Shown here piece after piece: positions 43,264-56,793 of a DNA stretch of 64,000 nucleotides. How positions within the stretch are numbered: the first letter of the stretch is position 1; every line of letters begins with the position of its first letter. Position numbers and translations under genes: made by a program. Origin of the DNA: Podospora bellae-mahoneyi (taxonomy: Eukaryota > Ascomycota > Sordariomycetes > Sordariales > Podosporaceae); assembly GCF_035222275.1 (NCBI RefSeq), contig NC_085885.1, positions 3,038,001 to 3,102,000 of the forward strand, written 5' to 3'. Under the pieces are notes generated by a model that was given only the letters and a program-made list of their open reading frames with translations, was not told the origin of the DNA and made no database searches.

Positions 43264-43938
43264 GATTTCGAGACTCCACGTGATAGAATACAGTGATGGC
43301 AGAACGACAGATTGAATGGTTGCGCACCAGCAAAATAGTCGAAGGCGATGGGATTATCGCATCAGCTTGGTGTTGGTTGGGAACAAACAGTCCAACAGGG
43401 TGCCTGAGAGAGCGACACTCAAAGACAATGCACTGCCAAGTCAATGGCTGCAGGGGTCAATGCTCCCCCACCGATGGCGGGGGTGGTGATCTCATTGGCC
43501 AGTGCCCCCACCTCCCTTCTCTCTTCAATTGATCCTGGCAAGGGACCCCACATTCTTCATGTCTTGCTCAATTATCGATTCTGGCCATCACTCCCAAGAC
43601 ATACTTCTATCGACAGGTAAGCCACTGCCTTTCTTCTTTTGCAACACGAGTATGGACTTTTGCTTGACGATATCTGGTTATGTTCAAACGTTTCAAGACG
43701 GGACTTAGACACATTGTCGATGCTGATATTGAACCATGCTGATGCTTGTTGCTCTTGCTTATCGCCCAGTTATCGCTATCATTCAACAAGAGTTGTTAAC
43801 GCTATTACGGATTCACAACATTTTACCCCAGGAACAATAGGAGCAGACGTGGTCTCCAATCTTGAAATCCCATCCCCGCCTCGCATTCAACACCAAGTTC
43901 GATGCCCTGTTCCCGCTACCGTCATCGTCCATTACCCC
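43264..43938. other. Intergenic region, PPT1 promoter side
   Basis: A 675-bp gap between leftward genes with no supportable gene. Confidence 0.35.
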
Positions 43939-44466
43939 TCACTGCTGCGCTGCCCCGGCAACAGAAGAAGTCCACTTCGCCCGCTTGCTCGTCGAAAGCT
44001 CAACAGTAGGCTTCCAGTCAATTCTGCCTCGAGTCAGCAACTTCCATGTGCTTGCTTTCCAATAGAATAAACATACCCCCCATCCAACACCGGTGTCCGA
44101 ACCAATAGCTGCTTGAGCTGCTTCCAATGCTCAGGGGCAGTCCAAAGCGTCACCCCGCAAGACTTGCAAAACATCTTGTCTTTGGGCTTGCCGCTGTCGG
44201 TATTCTTGAAGGTGAAGGTGGTGATGAGCTCTTTGCCCGACTCAATTTCGATGCTCTCTTCTGGGAAGGCCACCATCTGTTTTGGCGTTAGCCATCGATC
44301 AAAATGTGTTTTAAGATTTTGAACTTACCACCTGGCCCAGCCCGCCAGCGCCTTTGCTGCAATGGCCGCAATAACAGGTGCATACCGGATCAATAGGCTC
44401 AGCAGAGATGGTGAAGCGGATGCCTCCCTCTTCGCAGAGGCACTTTCCGGTGTACTTGGCCGACAT
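43939..44466 (-). CDS. GFA-family (CENP-V fold) glutathione-dependent formaldehyde-activating-like protein
   Basis: Exons read leftward, 44466-44329, 44276-44077 and 44023-43939 (140 residues, the usual family size). Zinc-binding Cys are present: CLC (9, 11), CTCYCGHC (29-36) and FCKSCG (83, 86). The last exon gives IDWKPTVELSTSKRAKW, matching the R/I-DW C-terminal signature. All junctions use canonical sites (GTAAGT; GTATGT) with branches GCTAAC and GCTGAC. Family members bind zinc and some use glutathione; many fungal paralogues have no known substrate, so the specific reaction is not assigned. Confidence 0.9.
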
Positions 44467-46405
44467 TGTGCTGCGGTGCGTTAGTGAAGTTGGAATTTAG
44501 GACCTGGTTTGGTGGAGTTTGATGTGAGGGGTCGAGAGATGTTGATGTTTTTGAAGTCTTACATGACCCCCTTTTTGTTACCCCAAATCTTTGCTTGATT
44601 ATTGATACGATTGGCACTGGGGCTTACTAAGAAATGCGCCCTTCGAAAAACACCCCTTGACTGGGGTTAGAGCACATGCTTCGGGATTTCTTGCAGCCTA
44701 TCTCCGTGTCATACCAAGAGCCGCCCCTCCTTCTTTAGTGTCGATGATTCTTTGGTTGTGCATGATGTATAGCTTGGCGCTAAGACACGCGCAATGCTGG
44801 ATCGTGTGTGCTTTATCGTTACATGGTGTGAATAAGCAGTCTTGAAACACCAATGTTGGCTGTTCCTTTCTGTCAGACATTTAATCAGCTTAGAACACAA
44901 GAATACCTAGACGCCTATGATTCTCAGCACTAAAGGTGCTTACAATTTTCCCACGATGCTGGCTGTACAAGTTGCCGAAAATGTAGGCTTGATAATTATC
45001 TCTCTTGAATCTCTTGCAATCATACATCCAAATTCAAACATGACTCGCCCCAAAATCCTAGAGGCACCATTTCTCGATCCAGAAACGCATGCATGAAATC
45101 CTTTTCCTTTTGGAGCACCATGGAAACTAAACCGAGTTCCTGAAGACTAGATGTAGTAAAGTATATGTTTCGCTTCAACATTTGTACCGTTGATATCCCC
45201 TAACTGCCCACAATAACAACAACATCCTGGCCTGCTCTATGGGTACTAATACCTTTGACTCGTCGTCATGTTTTGAGAGCACATGATCACGAAAAGGCGT
45301 TTTTGGATTCCCTACTTGATCATTACCCTAATCAAGAAGTCACCACCCACTCCCACAAGACAGCAGAGGTAAGCACGACTGGTTAACCAGAGGCATCGAT
45401 AAATAATACAAATACCTATCCTCGAAAAAGTCTGGACCTAATACATCACTAGATGATCCGAAAAGGCTTGAAGGGAAAGTTCAACAATTCCCCAGTTGGT
45501 GTCTTCATGCCAGCACACCAGCCAATATGACAATAGGTAAAAAAGACTTTGTTTCTTTTCCTTAGCCGAGCACAGCATGTAGCCTGTCAGTAGATCTAGC
45601 CCTTCATTTACACGGTACGCGGCCGATTTGGAAGAATCCGTGTAGGTATAAAGTCTGTATTGAAAGATGGTGACGAGAAAAAGAGAAACACGTCCATTAC
45701 GTAGGAGTCGAGTCTCATAACCACAACGTGAAGGAAAAAGCCACCTCGTTACAACCATCAAAGCTTACTACGCCGGTCTTGTATTCCTCAAGCTATATAG
45801 GCCAGTGGTACAAAGGTTATGAAACCGAGATAGATCTGTATCAGCAGGTCTAGCCAGAGCTTGCACACAATGCCATGCAATATCTTTTACAAAGTCAAAC
45901 AGCATTTGCTTCATTTTGTCTGCCCCCATCAGCAAAAACCAGATCACCTAAATAAATGTGGGCAGCATGTGTTCATATGAGTTGATTGTGATGTTACAAG
46001 CACATGTACAAAGCCAAAATCCCCCTTATCGTCATCTTCCACCATGCCAGCCACGCGGGCGACTGTCCATAACATGATACCAATTTTCCCCACACAAGAC
46101 TCTAACTCCACAACGTGGAGGAAACAAACCAAAGTAGAAAAAAAATAGACTTTGTTCTGTACAAAGATTTCGACGTAATATATGCCCACTTGAAACGAAA
46201 AAAGAAAAGTATCATCCAACACAAACATGCAAACATGGATAGATAGGTAGGTATGCTCGCTCATCAGACCCCCGTCCCACAGGCGGCTGCCAGCCTGCCA
46301 TCACCACACATGAAAAAATGTCATAAAAACTCCCCAATAGCAATGCATGAAACCTTTCTTGGTGTGTCTCCCGAATTAAACCGTTCTTTTATTCACCTTT
46401 GTCGT
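44467..46405. other. 1.9-kb intergenic region
   Basis: Somewhat AT-rich, with no supportable gene. It contains a GATAGATAGGTAGGTA string near 46237. It holds the GFA promoter and the TmpA-like terminator. Confidence 0.35.
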
Positions 46406-48309
46406 TTAGAAATCCCAAAGCGTTCCGAAGGCGTGGAGTCCGGCTGTTGTCATGTTAGCTTCTTTGCTTCTCTTGTGACCTCCTTGGAAGAGGTAAAAAC
46501 TTACCCTCCAAGCACCCTTGCATCATCTCATCGTTACCCGCCTTGTTTGAGGTGATGAAGATAACCTCAGCCCCAAAGCTGTGCCACACATCCTTCAGCA
46601 GCTGCACGCTGTCTGGCCTGCCTCCCCTCTTCTTGGTGTCCCACAAGATCATCCTCTCCGGCTCGATGTTGTCGTGGATCAACCGTGAGATTGTTGGGCC
46701 GAAGGTCTTCTCCTGATCCGAGCCAATCCAGATGAGGAACCAGTTGGGGTTCTGGATGCATGTCGAGAGAGCGGCGCCAATGCCAGTACCGGTGCAAACT
46801 CTGATCCCGCGCTTGAACATGGCCGAAGCGTGTCCAACACCAGCTGTTCCTTGTTAGTCTTCGTCAACGTAATGTGAAGAGAGCAAAGGGAAACATACCA
46901 AACTTGAGTTCACGGGTCCACACTGTCTTGGGCGGGTTGTCAACAAGGGACTTGGTGAAGTCGCCCTGAACGCCGCAGATGAGATAATGACACCCGCTAT
47001 TTCTCCCCTCACTAATGATACCAAAAGCATGGTACTCCATGATGGACGTCCTGCTGATTCTAGCCAAGAGACCCTGCTGCATACCGCGCTGGAACTTGAG
47101 AATGGCCACCTTTGGTGATGGAATCTCGACCTCGACCGGTACTTCGCGAAGGGTGACCCATGGGATGAGAACACTGTAGCCATGTGTTAGCTCGACCGGC
47201 ACACAAATATAAAGAGGGAGGTGGTAAGCATACAAGACCGTCATAAAGACTGCAAACCAAAGCTCCTGTGTGGAGATCAAAGAGTGTGCATCCAGCCTCC
47301 ACTCTCCAAGCTTCAAGTCGTAGGCATTGCCAAGGACGACGAAGATCCAGGTAGTTGCCAAACCCATCCAACCAATCAACCTATGATGTCCCTCGAACAC
47401 GTTGTGGTGGTTGTTCCTGACCCAAGGAAACGCGCTCAAGATACTGATCACAACCAGCACATTGGTAATGATACCAGTGGCGATCACGGAAGGGTGTTGC
47501 TTGGCATGGTGAATGAGGATGTCGACGATCTTGTAGAGCAGCCAGCTGTGGTGCAAAATCAGCATGTTATCACCATCGACTGAGCATGAGAGAGACGTAC
47601 CATGCTCCAGACAGTGCACATCCGGAGTGAATGCCACCAACGTGCTGCAAGATCGAGGTTACAGCGAGCTTGAGCCAAATAGGGGCCCACTGTTCAATGT
47701 ACTAGTCAGTAATTTGGTCTCTTGGCATGATCGTCAACAGGGTTGATGACTTACACTCCTGAGCCCGTAAATAGAGATGATGTACAGGAACCGGAGGAAC
47801 AGTTCATTTCTCATCAGGATGGCCATCAACAAGTTACCCAACACCAACGCGCCCAGGTGGTTTGTGGCGTATTCGAACTTCCCGATAGCAGCCATCAAGA
47901 TACCGATCAGGTTAAGAGTCACCACAATGGTGAAGAACTTGCGGTAGGTGTTGTACCACAGTTGAAACAGAATCCATCGGCTGACTTTTCTCTTTGGCTT
48001 TGCTGGTGGCTTGCCTTGCGGCTTCTTGAGATCATCGCTGGCGGGAGAGGGCGGTGAGTTGCGCGAGGCAAGAGTGAGAACTGGTGTGGAGGAGGATGGT
48101 GTGATACCCTCATGAATGGGAGATGTTACCGGTGTTGGCTGAACTGTCTCGACCTGCTGGATTATGGCCTTCTCATCAACAGAGTAAACTGGTGATGGTG
48201 GGGTAGGGAGGATCGGTAAAGATTGTTGGGAGGCTTCGTAGATACCCTTCTCGGCGTCATCGTAGGACTGGGCGGTCGTGTCCCCGACGTGGTTGTTCCT
48301 CGACGACAT
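46406..48309 (-). CDS. tmpA: TmpA-type integral membrane flavoprotein
   Basis: Six exons read leftward: 48309-47755, 47689-47601, 47545-47234, 47173-46899, 46843-46505 and 46443-46406 (535 residues). After a disordered Pro/Ser-rich ~110-residue start come six or so membrane helices with His pairs (LQHVGGIHSG; NNHHNVFEGHHRLIGW) reminiscent of ferric-reductase-like heme ligands. The C-terminal cytosolic part is reductase-like: VPVEVEIPSPKVAILKF, CHYLICGVQGDFTK, RVCTGTGIGAALSTC, FLIWIGSD, and it ends HAFGTLWDF. This matches the TmpA family, in which the Aspergillus nidulans member regulates conidiation. All six exons join in frame with canonical sites, several with GCTAAC or GACTAAC branches. 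Role in this species is inferred. Confidence 0.9.
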
Positions 48310-51300
48310 GATGATGTCTGTGGGTATGTTTGTCTGTCTAGGGTAGTAGTCCTTCCGCTAAGAGAATAACCGCAGACAGACTGGGCGACCAAGGGAAACT
48401 GGTGGTGGTGATGGTTCGGGACCGGGTGTGGTCAGGGACAAGCCGACTTATAACCACTTTTGGGCAGGAAGGGAATGACGATGGTGGGAGGAGTGGGTTC
48501 TATGGTGTTGTTGTCGAACCAAGGAAGGAAGCGAACAGGAGAGCGGATGGTCGGGCCGTGGTGGACCGTGTCTGCGGTTCTTGACAGGACCCGTTTCTGG
48601 TGGAGTAAGAACGAAGGGTCTGGGGGCAGGACCTGGAGGCTCTCGCCGTGCCAATCCTACCGTAACAGCGGCTCCCAAGATGCAGAGTCGCAACTTCGGT
48701 CCCAGCAACCCGAAAGTCGCGACAGCAGAGTCTGCCTTGGTCAGGGCGGAAGTCAAGTCGTCAGATCCGTTTGGTCCACTGGGCCTGGAAAGAAAGAAGG
48801 CGAATTTGGGGGGACAGGTCACAGGACGAGTCACGACCGGCGAGATACGTAGGTTTAAAGGTTTGGAGGGCACCTGGGCTCCATGAGAGCAGCAGGGGGG
48901 GGTGGGAGAGTGAAAAGCCTCTCACCCATATTGAGTATGCCGGATGTGGCAGTTGGGTATGGTTCGACATGTGCCGGCCAGTGGTGCTGGGATGGCTGTG
49001 AATGACTTCATTGCACTGGTGGCAGTATCTTGGTGTTGGCCCGTCCAGGGCAATTGCCGCCGCCCCGCGCTTGCTCGTATCACCGCAGGCGTGTTTGCAG
49101 ACACCAGCGTCCCAATTAGGATGTCTGAACAATATTCGAAGCGAGATTATTTTATCGTGCCGCCAGTGCAGCTTGGCCGAGGTACATGACGTCTACGGTA
49201 GGCAGACAGTAGTCCCTCCGCAGTCCGCGTTTCGGCCAAATCCCCATAAAAATGCCATGATTATCCATATTACCCCCCGGATTCGACGGCGGACTCTGCA
49301 CGTCCACCCCATGACACGTGGGACCCCGGGGAATAGATTTTTCAGCGGTACGCAGCCAGAGCCTGATTGTACCCAAATCGAACGAGCGAGCGAAGGGGGG
49401 TGAGGGTGAGGAGTACGGATCGAGATCCTGCCCTGATGATCAGTCTTGGAGTCGCCGTAGCAGCACCGCAAGAGACCGCAACTGCCCCGAAGTGAGCCCG
49501 TGACTGGTGGAGCGCAAGTCAACACTGGTTCTTCCAGACGTGGGTTGAGGGGTTGGGTGTGTGTATGGGTGCACATGTATGCTCGAAAAGGCACTAGGAA
49601 GCGAATGGGAAAGGGCAGCGAAAAAAGGAAGCAAAAATGGTAGTCCAGAACCAGAGCAGGGCGCACAGAAGAGGAAGCACTCGCCCCAAAAAGAGAACCA
49701 TGGATGGTCGCGGGTGATCCCGACTGCGACTTTCGGAGACGCATCAGGACAGGACAGGAAAATAGGCGCGCCTTGACGTCTGGTGCTGCCGTGCTGGTGA
49801 GGGGCCCCAGAATATTGGCGCGGGAAGACGGGCGTGCGGCAAAGAGAGACGAAAGTCTGGGGACCTCAGGTTTTTGCTGCTTCTTTTTTTCTTTTCTGCC
49901 TCGTTTCGGTTTCATGCAAGATTTTGAGGAGTGCATTTCGGCAGCCACTCCCTCTCCTCCGCCACTCCGGCAACAGAAAGAGGAGAGATCTGATCTGGCG
50001 GGACCTGGTCGGTCTCGCCGCCGCGCCGGAACACCCTGGATACCTTGCTAGATAGTACGGGGCGCGGGGCCTCACCTTAACATGTCTTAGCTCGCCAGGT
50101 CCCATGAAACCGTCCTTCATTTAAATCGGTCCATTTAATCGACTGTTGGGACGATGGTTCATAAATGCCTCGTATGTTGACGGTGGTTAGAATTCCGCCT
50201 CTGCCGCAGGTCGGGGTTCAATTGCACGTGTGATCAGTCTCTCCTTCCTCCTCCGTCATCAGGGTTGTGTGAGCTGTGCAGGTACAAGTAGGGCGGAAGG
50301 AGCCAGGGAAATGGCGGGGAAAGCAAGAAGGCGGGCAGAACAGACAGAGAAAGGTACATACCTGATGGAGGCAACCTGGCAACTTGCAAGATTTTCGGCT
50401 TGCCCGCGGGGGTATTAACGGCGGTATCTGCACCGTTGAACCGTCCAATGCCACCTTGATGTGGCCCGTGCTTCCTCAGTGACACCCTCTGCCCCCACCA
50501 GATCTAGACCGCACCAAGACCGCGCTGCTAGCTGCGGATCATGGGTTGACAGAAATAGTCGGCGTAACCCAAAACTGACGACCGAGTTCCCCTCCCTCAG
50601 CTCCTCTTAAAGCCAAGGCGGCGGAATCCTCAGCTCAGGGCAACAACAAAAGGGAAACCTGGACATGGTGTTGCACCTTCTCTTCCAGCTGTCGGTCCAT
50701 TGCCTGTCAGGTGCTCACAGAGTGTAACTTTGATACCCGGAGCTGCTGAGGGTGTCACCCAAAGGGTATTTTGGTTAGGGTTTATGTCAGCCTGCATATG
50801 ACGGGCAGTACTCGGATGAACCTACGGCGTGATGCGGTACGCGAGCTGCTTTCCCCATATATGTGCACCGCACGCGAGTCCGACCTCTGTTGGCACCCAG
50901 ATATAACAAGCTGTGGCTGTGATTGCATCATTCAGGGACGGCGCGGCTGATTTTCATGTTGAGAACCTTCCAGCCCCTCGGAATAATGGCTGGTGTTTAC
51001 CGTCTGAAACTCTTGGCCAATCAAAGGAAATAGCTATCAGCGAGATAGCAATGCTCAATGGGCCCGTTGTCACATGAATTGGGTCAGAACCCAAAACCTC
51101 GGGACTGTCCAGCCTAATGGTTTACCGCATTCAAGTTACATCACATATTATGACTGGTTACAGTTTAACGTAGATCCAGGGATACGTTTTGGCAGCTTTC
51201 GTCAGAGTCTGGTATGGAGGGAGATCTCCTGGTCGCTTATGACACCGGTATGCGAAATTCTTTATCAGGTGTTAGGAGAACTCTGAAACTATCTGTCTAC

Positions 51301-54300
51301 TTATTCTATGAGGTACAAAGGGTCCGGAGAACAACTATCTCTTTTCGCAGACTCGGGAAGAATCGGAAGTAGAGGTCATAAAGACAGCACGTTTACGACT
51401 ATTGACATCTGAGTGAAGCAGCGATCATCAAGATCAAGAGATTTATGGCTCTTCATGTTAACTGTGCTTCCAACAGAATTGCAACCGTACCGGGCCACAC
51501 TGACAAAGATATGTTCCATCAACTTGAGCAAACTCCTCCTCATGCATGAACTGTTCTACCATTTTTACGAACACCCAAAACCAAAAAAAAACGTGGTTGA
51601 GAATAGACGGTGTTGTGTTCCCAAAGCCAAGACGAAAAAATCGGGGTTCAGACTTTAATAGCTGCTCTATGATTGGTCAATCCATGCCTGCCACTTCCTG
51701 TTTCGGAAGGTACACCTCCGGCTTTGCTCTACTCGCCAACCACTCGCTACCGACTGCCAACCATCGACCACACCCATTCGAGAAAGAAACGCGCTTGCCG
51801 CGGAGCACTAGCCGCCGATCTTGAGACTTTCTGAGAAAGCGCATTGCCGTTGCACACACCGCTTCTGCAAGTGTGTGGGGTGCTTTTTGGCGAGCTTCCC
51901 GTTTTTCCAGCGTGGGGTGGGAATTTTGGATGTGTGAGACACCCTAACCCTCTTCTTGCCTCATCTCGCTCACTTGACACCCTAGACGAACAACCAAGAC
52001 CAGTATGACGGTTATGCTCCCGTCCTGCTATCACATAAAGAGTTTAATGCTTCGCAGAAATGCTGGGCAACCTCCATTCGATGCTTCCAAGCTGTCGATC
52101 TCCCACCTTCCCGAAAGAATCACACGCACACCTCCCGAGACCAAGCAAGCTGCTGATAGCCTCACCCTCACGACATCTATCGGCCTCTCAATCAACATCT
52201 TGGCACAAGCCATGCCGTTTCATTGCGAATCCCCCAACATCCATATTCGCCCCGAAACAGGATTCACCTACCTCATTATGACCCGTTTACCAAATTTCCG
52301 ACCTTGTCAACAAATGGGCTCGAAGTCATCCAGAGCCACCAGATGCTGATGTTGGAGTGAATGCCGAGACAGTAAACTTGCACAGGATCTGCATACGACC
52401 CACCCTTTTTAGCCTGTATTATCCCAAGCTGACAGCCTGACAGGTCTCACTCAGCAGTGAACATCCATCCAATCTAGCATCGTCTTGTCATATTCAAGCA
52501 TCTCATATTCATTCAGCGCCCCCATCAGGTTGTATTCAACATACATCAATACAATCGCAGATCCAGAAACGACATATGACAATCATCTACCGCTTCTTTA
52601 CCCCAGACCCTATAAGACGACCCATCCCTGCAACCCAATATCTCGTCTCAGCCCTCCACCTCCTCATCAAGTCGCCCCGATCTCCTTCCCCTTGTGCCAT
52701 GTGCATCATGAACTCTCAGCCAGTCACATCATGTCGATTGTGGTTCTAGAACCCCCGGCATTGATCTTAGACAGCGGCAGATCTCATCTTCACGACGATA
52801 CGCACCTCGACACGGGGAAAAAAGGCTCCACAAATCTTCCTTCCACTCATCAATGATTTCCATTGGTCTGGTACTGCCGTTGTTGCCTTCTGCGAGGGGA
52901 CAGGCGTCGGAACATTTCGCATTTGTCGGGATACCCGGGGTAAAATAGATATTGATGGCGATCCCTCTGGCTCTACATAGCCGGCATATTCTCAAGCGTT
53001 AAGAGCCAACCGTTCACCTGTCGTCCATGTCCGGGGTCTACCCGTCCTCGTTTCTTCGTCGAGGTGCCTATGAGGGGAACCAAACCAAGCCCGGCGGCTC
53101 TCTGGAGATCTTCATCGCGAGATTGGTCTACAAATCTCCCTGGGAAAATGCCAAAGGGAAAGCACGAAAACCATCTCGGGGATATCTCGCGAAGCCTGAG
53201 CAGGCGCCCAGTGGGCATCAATGCCGTCCGACCCGGCCTAAGACCGAATACCGGTGATACTGCAACAAGAAGTTAACCTCGTCGACAGTCTCAGCACTCT
53301 ATGCTATATTCCAGCCCAAATATTGACGATCGACCTTGGTTTTGCCTCGGGCGTGTTACGGGTCTCAGTAATAGGCCCCGAAAGACCAAGCGGCAGGACT
53401 CTCTGCCTATCATATATCAACCTTGGGTGGACACCCCTGCCTTGTAAATACCCCTTTCCAAGGCAAAAGTCAAGATAACTGATAGCGTCTATGACGGCCA
53501 ATGATGCCTTGATCATTACCGCTGCCACCTAAACATCGAGATCGTGGCATTACAGCCAACTTGCTCGTATACGCTCTTTTCTTCCCACCATTCATGAGAG
53601 GCAAACGACACTTGTGGTTTCCATACCAATAGGTACTGTGATCCCGATACCCTGCCGGCCTGACATTGCTCCCAGAGTGTGAAGGAACCCCCAGGTTCCG
53701 AAGTCAATATTGACTTTTCCTCTGGTTGGTGCCCGTGTCAAGGATAAGCGAGTGAGCGGAGGCGAACCATACACTCCATGTTCACCCGCGGTTATTTTAA
53801 CGCTCGCTCTCCAGTTTTCTTTTCCCCCCACGAACTAAATACAACTAGCGCAACGGGGCCCCGTTAAATAGCCTACAGAAGTTTCAACCGCTGAACCAGC
53901 GTCGAGACTTGTCAAACTTGTCAAACGGGAAGGGAGTCTGGGTCGCTCTTGGCAGGGCACTAGTTTGAGAAGCTAAAAGGGGAGGAAAGGGATGGGAGAA
54001 GTGAAATAGATGATGCAATATCTGCGTGTGAATCAGGCTTGATTGAAAGTTTGAGGCTGTGCTGGGGAGTAGTAGCTGAGGGGTGGGTAGAGGTCGAGGC
54101 GGGGGGGGAAGGGGGTTATTGGGGTCTGAAATCCACGGGCGGTGCCTGCCCGTGTGGTGCACAAGTAGGAGCTGATCGAAAGGAAGTAGACGCAAGGCGA
54201 TGACACACTTTGGAAGGGGAACGATGAAAGTAAGACGCCATAAAGAAGGGATCACAGAAAAAAAAAGAACAAGATGACAAGTGAGCAGCTGTGCTTATCC

Positions 54301-55728
54301 CGGGCTTTGGTCTTAGCTCCAGAATGATGGTGTTTTTGCCCACCTAGCTTCACTCTCGACTGTGTAGCAGCAACGTCGAGCTAGTCTCACTGGTCACTCC
54401 TGGTAATTGAGGAAGACCGCATACCTAAAGTCTCGCATTCCAACATATCATCCCCATTCCAGACCCTCCAACTTGAACACAACGTACATCCCACTTTTTC
54501 CTCCACCATAGGTCTGCCACAGGACCAAGATACCACCGATCATCCGATAACGCAAGGAAACGGAGACCATAACTTCTAATCTGATATCATCATCTTTTGT
54601 CGTCCCCTCTCAAGCTTGGATCTGTCCCGTGGTGGTGATGCAAAGCGGAGGCTGACCAACCGCGCGCCCGCTTGTGACGGAGCCAGGGCCCGAAAGCTCC
54701 GATGAGACAACCCCATCCCACTTCTGGGCTCGTTGTGGGTCTCGGTATTCCTCTGTAGATCTGGCGGGCCGGGAGCCGGTATCTTTGAGAGATCATGATG
54801 TACCTATTCGTGATCACTTGAGGGTGAGAAAGTTCATCGGCCGCAAGGCATCATCTACGTGAGATAGGTAGGGTAACTGTGCAACTTGTGTTGTTATACT
54901 TGAGGTTTACGCTGTGCATAGAAAGAAAGCTATACGATGAAGGGAATTTTTAGGATCCGAATTGTTGTCATTTTGATCTCACAACATGAATAAGCCTGGC
55001 AGGAGATGGGGTAGATGGTTATCGCGATGGGGTAGATTGTTCTCTGTTATCGGGATGGAGGCCTGATAGCCTCGCTTGTCGCCCAACTGGTTGCTTTCGT
55101 CATTGGGGATGACCGGGTAGACGGTACGCTTCAAGAGGCTGGCCAAGGAGTAACCATCGAGATCATGCTCGGCTTGCCCAGTTTGTGCTGCCTGGGGGCG
55201 GGTAAGCCGTTGGAGATGAGGCGTATGATCGGCCATTGTGGGGATGAAAGTCACGCACTGGAGATGACGCACCCTTGAGACGATGCAGCTGATGATGATG
55301 TCTTGCATGACTGCAGCTTGATGGTTGTATACCGCCACCCCACCGAGACACTGCGCTCGGAGACATGGTCTGCTTCCTGTTGACTCCCTAGATACTTTGA
55401 GGTGATCATGGGCCTTATATCCCTCACTATTAGTCTCGTCGTAAAAAACCGTGAATTTGACACGTCCACTTCGGGCATTGCGAATGCAGTATAGGTATGA
55501 AGGTATGTATCAGGGCTCGGCTGAGAACCGCCGCCCGCCTATCAGGATCACTGGGGAAACCGTGGATGTCTTTCTAGTAACTGCACGCGAAAGGAAACGT
55601 ACAAGATTTTCAATTTGGCTTTACACCAGACTCGCGTGAGAGGATATCAGATGTCAATTGAGTGTTTCTGATGATCTGGTCGAAAGATACGAGGCTAAGT
55701 ATCACTTTCACTGGGGACCCAAGGCTAC
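48310..55728. other. 7.4-kb gene-poor region
   Basis: No gene that I can support. Open frames such as 49193-49948 (minus) and 54979-55338 (minus) lack family motifs and splice logic. The first ~1 kb is likely the TmpA promoter. 51.0-51.7 kb is AT-richer with short coding-like fragments that may be eroded. A decayed tRNA-Asp-like sequence lies at 50170-50229. A single CCCTAACCCT and a single GGTTAGGGTTT occur but there is no telomeric array. Confidence 0.45.
50170..50229 (+). other. tRNA-Asp-like relic
   Basis: The string has GGTGGTTAGAATTCCGCCT and, after a gap, GGTCGGGGTTCAATT, both close to eukaryotic tRNA-Asp D/anticodon-stem and T-arm sequence. The anticodon arm is shortened and the 3' T-stem and acceptor do not pair, so it cannot be functional. 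Confidence 0.3.
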
Positions 55729-56793
55729 CTAAGACAATCTAGCAGTGGGTTTTGGGCTGTACCAGCTCCTCCACATGACATTAACACCATTACCCTTCTC
55801 AAAGTTCCAGTTTGCAAGGCGATTGTCGGTGGGTTTGCCCATATCATCATCCACCCAGAACCCGACAGCCCAGAGCCTCGCATGATCTTTGCCAATCACA
55901 ACATCCTCCAGTTTATCCCAATCATCTAGCAGACCTCTGAGAAATTCAGTTGTGTTCTGAGTGGGAGTCTTGCACTTGAACTCGAAAAGGTGCCAGGGCT
56001 GAGTTGGACCAGCGTTACCATAGATGTTCAAATCCACACGCCTCAGGTCACTGTAGACGAACGTCTCGCGTCTCAGCCCGGCGCCTGTGTTATATCCTCG
56101 CAGATCAGCTCAAGTTCGATGTCAGGGTCATAAGACATGAAATCTATTTCATCGTACCGTTTAGTTGCACAGCTAGACGGTATCCCAAATCAGCTTGCAA
56201 CCATGCTTCCCAACCATATCCTAATTGATGAATGTGTGAGACTTTCTGACTGTTCTCTTTTACCCAACCCATAATGATCTTTTTGATGGGTTCTGGCTTG
56301 TCTGGGCTGAAGTAGGCTGCCTGCATGGAAGACATGGTGAAGCTGGGCTGCTTTGAGACAGACTTTCAACAAAAGGTTGAATGTGTGTGTGATGATGACG
56401 AACTTGGATTTTTTCGACTTTGGATGATTGCAGAATTCTTTAGGAATGTAGAGGGCAGCACTCAGGCTCAGGTTCTTATTCTCGTGGAATGAGATGGAGC
56501 CGAATGCTTGATCCAGTGTGAACGACTCCGCCAAACGACAGCTTGATCGTCAACCATTCCCGATGAAGCATAGAAGAAATCACCTGAACCAAAAAAAGAA
56601 GTTCATTTCCGCCCAGGAATACATTGCACATCCCTTGCTTGACCGAGAGCGAGAACGTCTGATGACCTCGGAATGAGTTCCAGCTCAGCTCATTGTGGGC
56701 ACGAAGTGTGTGTGGGGATTCCGTCATGTTCAATGTTGCTCCGGCGGTTAACTTGTGATGTCTGAACGGATGTGAAAGAACTTCAATAGTCAT
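55729..56793 (-). pseudogene. Decayed gene for a PD-(D/E)xK nuclease-like protein
   Basis: Coding-like sequence in more than one frame runs leftward from an ATG at 56793 to a stop at 55729. The 3' part shows a nuclease-like core: RRVDLNIYGNAG followed by WHLFEFKCKTPTQ, i.e. D...(E)xK spacing, then AVGFWVDDD. Upstream parts include LSWNSFRGHQTFSLSV, NVFLGGNELLFLVQ, FVIITHTFNLL and YGWEAWLQADLGY, a pattern I associate with an unnamed fungal family. It is treated here as a fossil: it appears broken in a few places, although some of the interruptions may be introns. Family call is weak to moderate. Confidence 0.45.

Noticed and set aside
49193-49948. 251-codon open frame on the minus strand in the gene-poor region
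   Set aside because: Low-complexity, no domain, no splice logic, composition like GC-rich random sequence.
50771-50785. GGTTAGGGTTT telomere-like string
   Set aside because: Single copy; a telomere or interstitial telomeric array would need tandem TTAGGG.
54979-55338. 119-codon minus-strand frame
   Set aside because: No domain; could be part of an eroded gene but cannot be supported.
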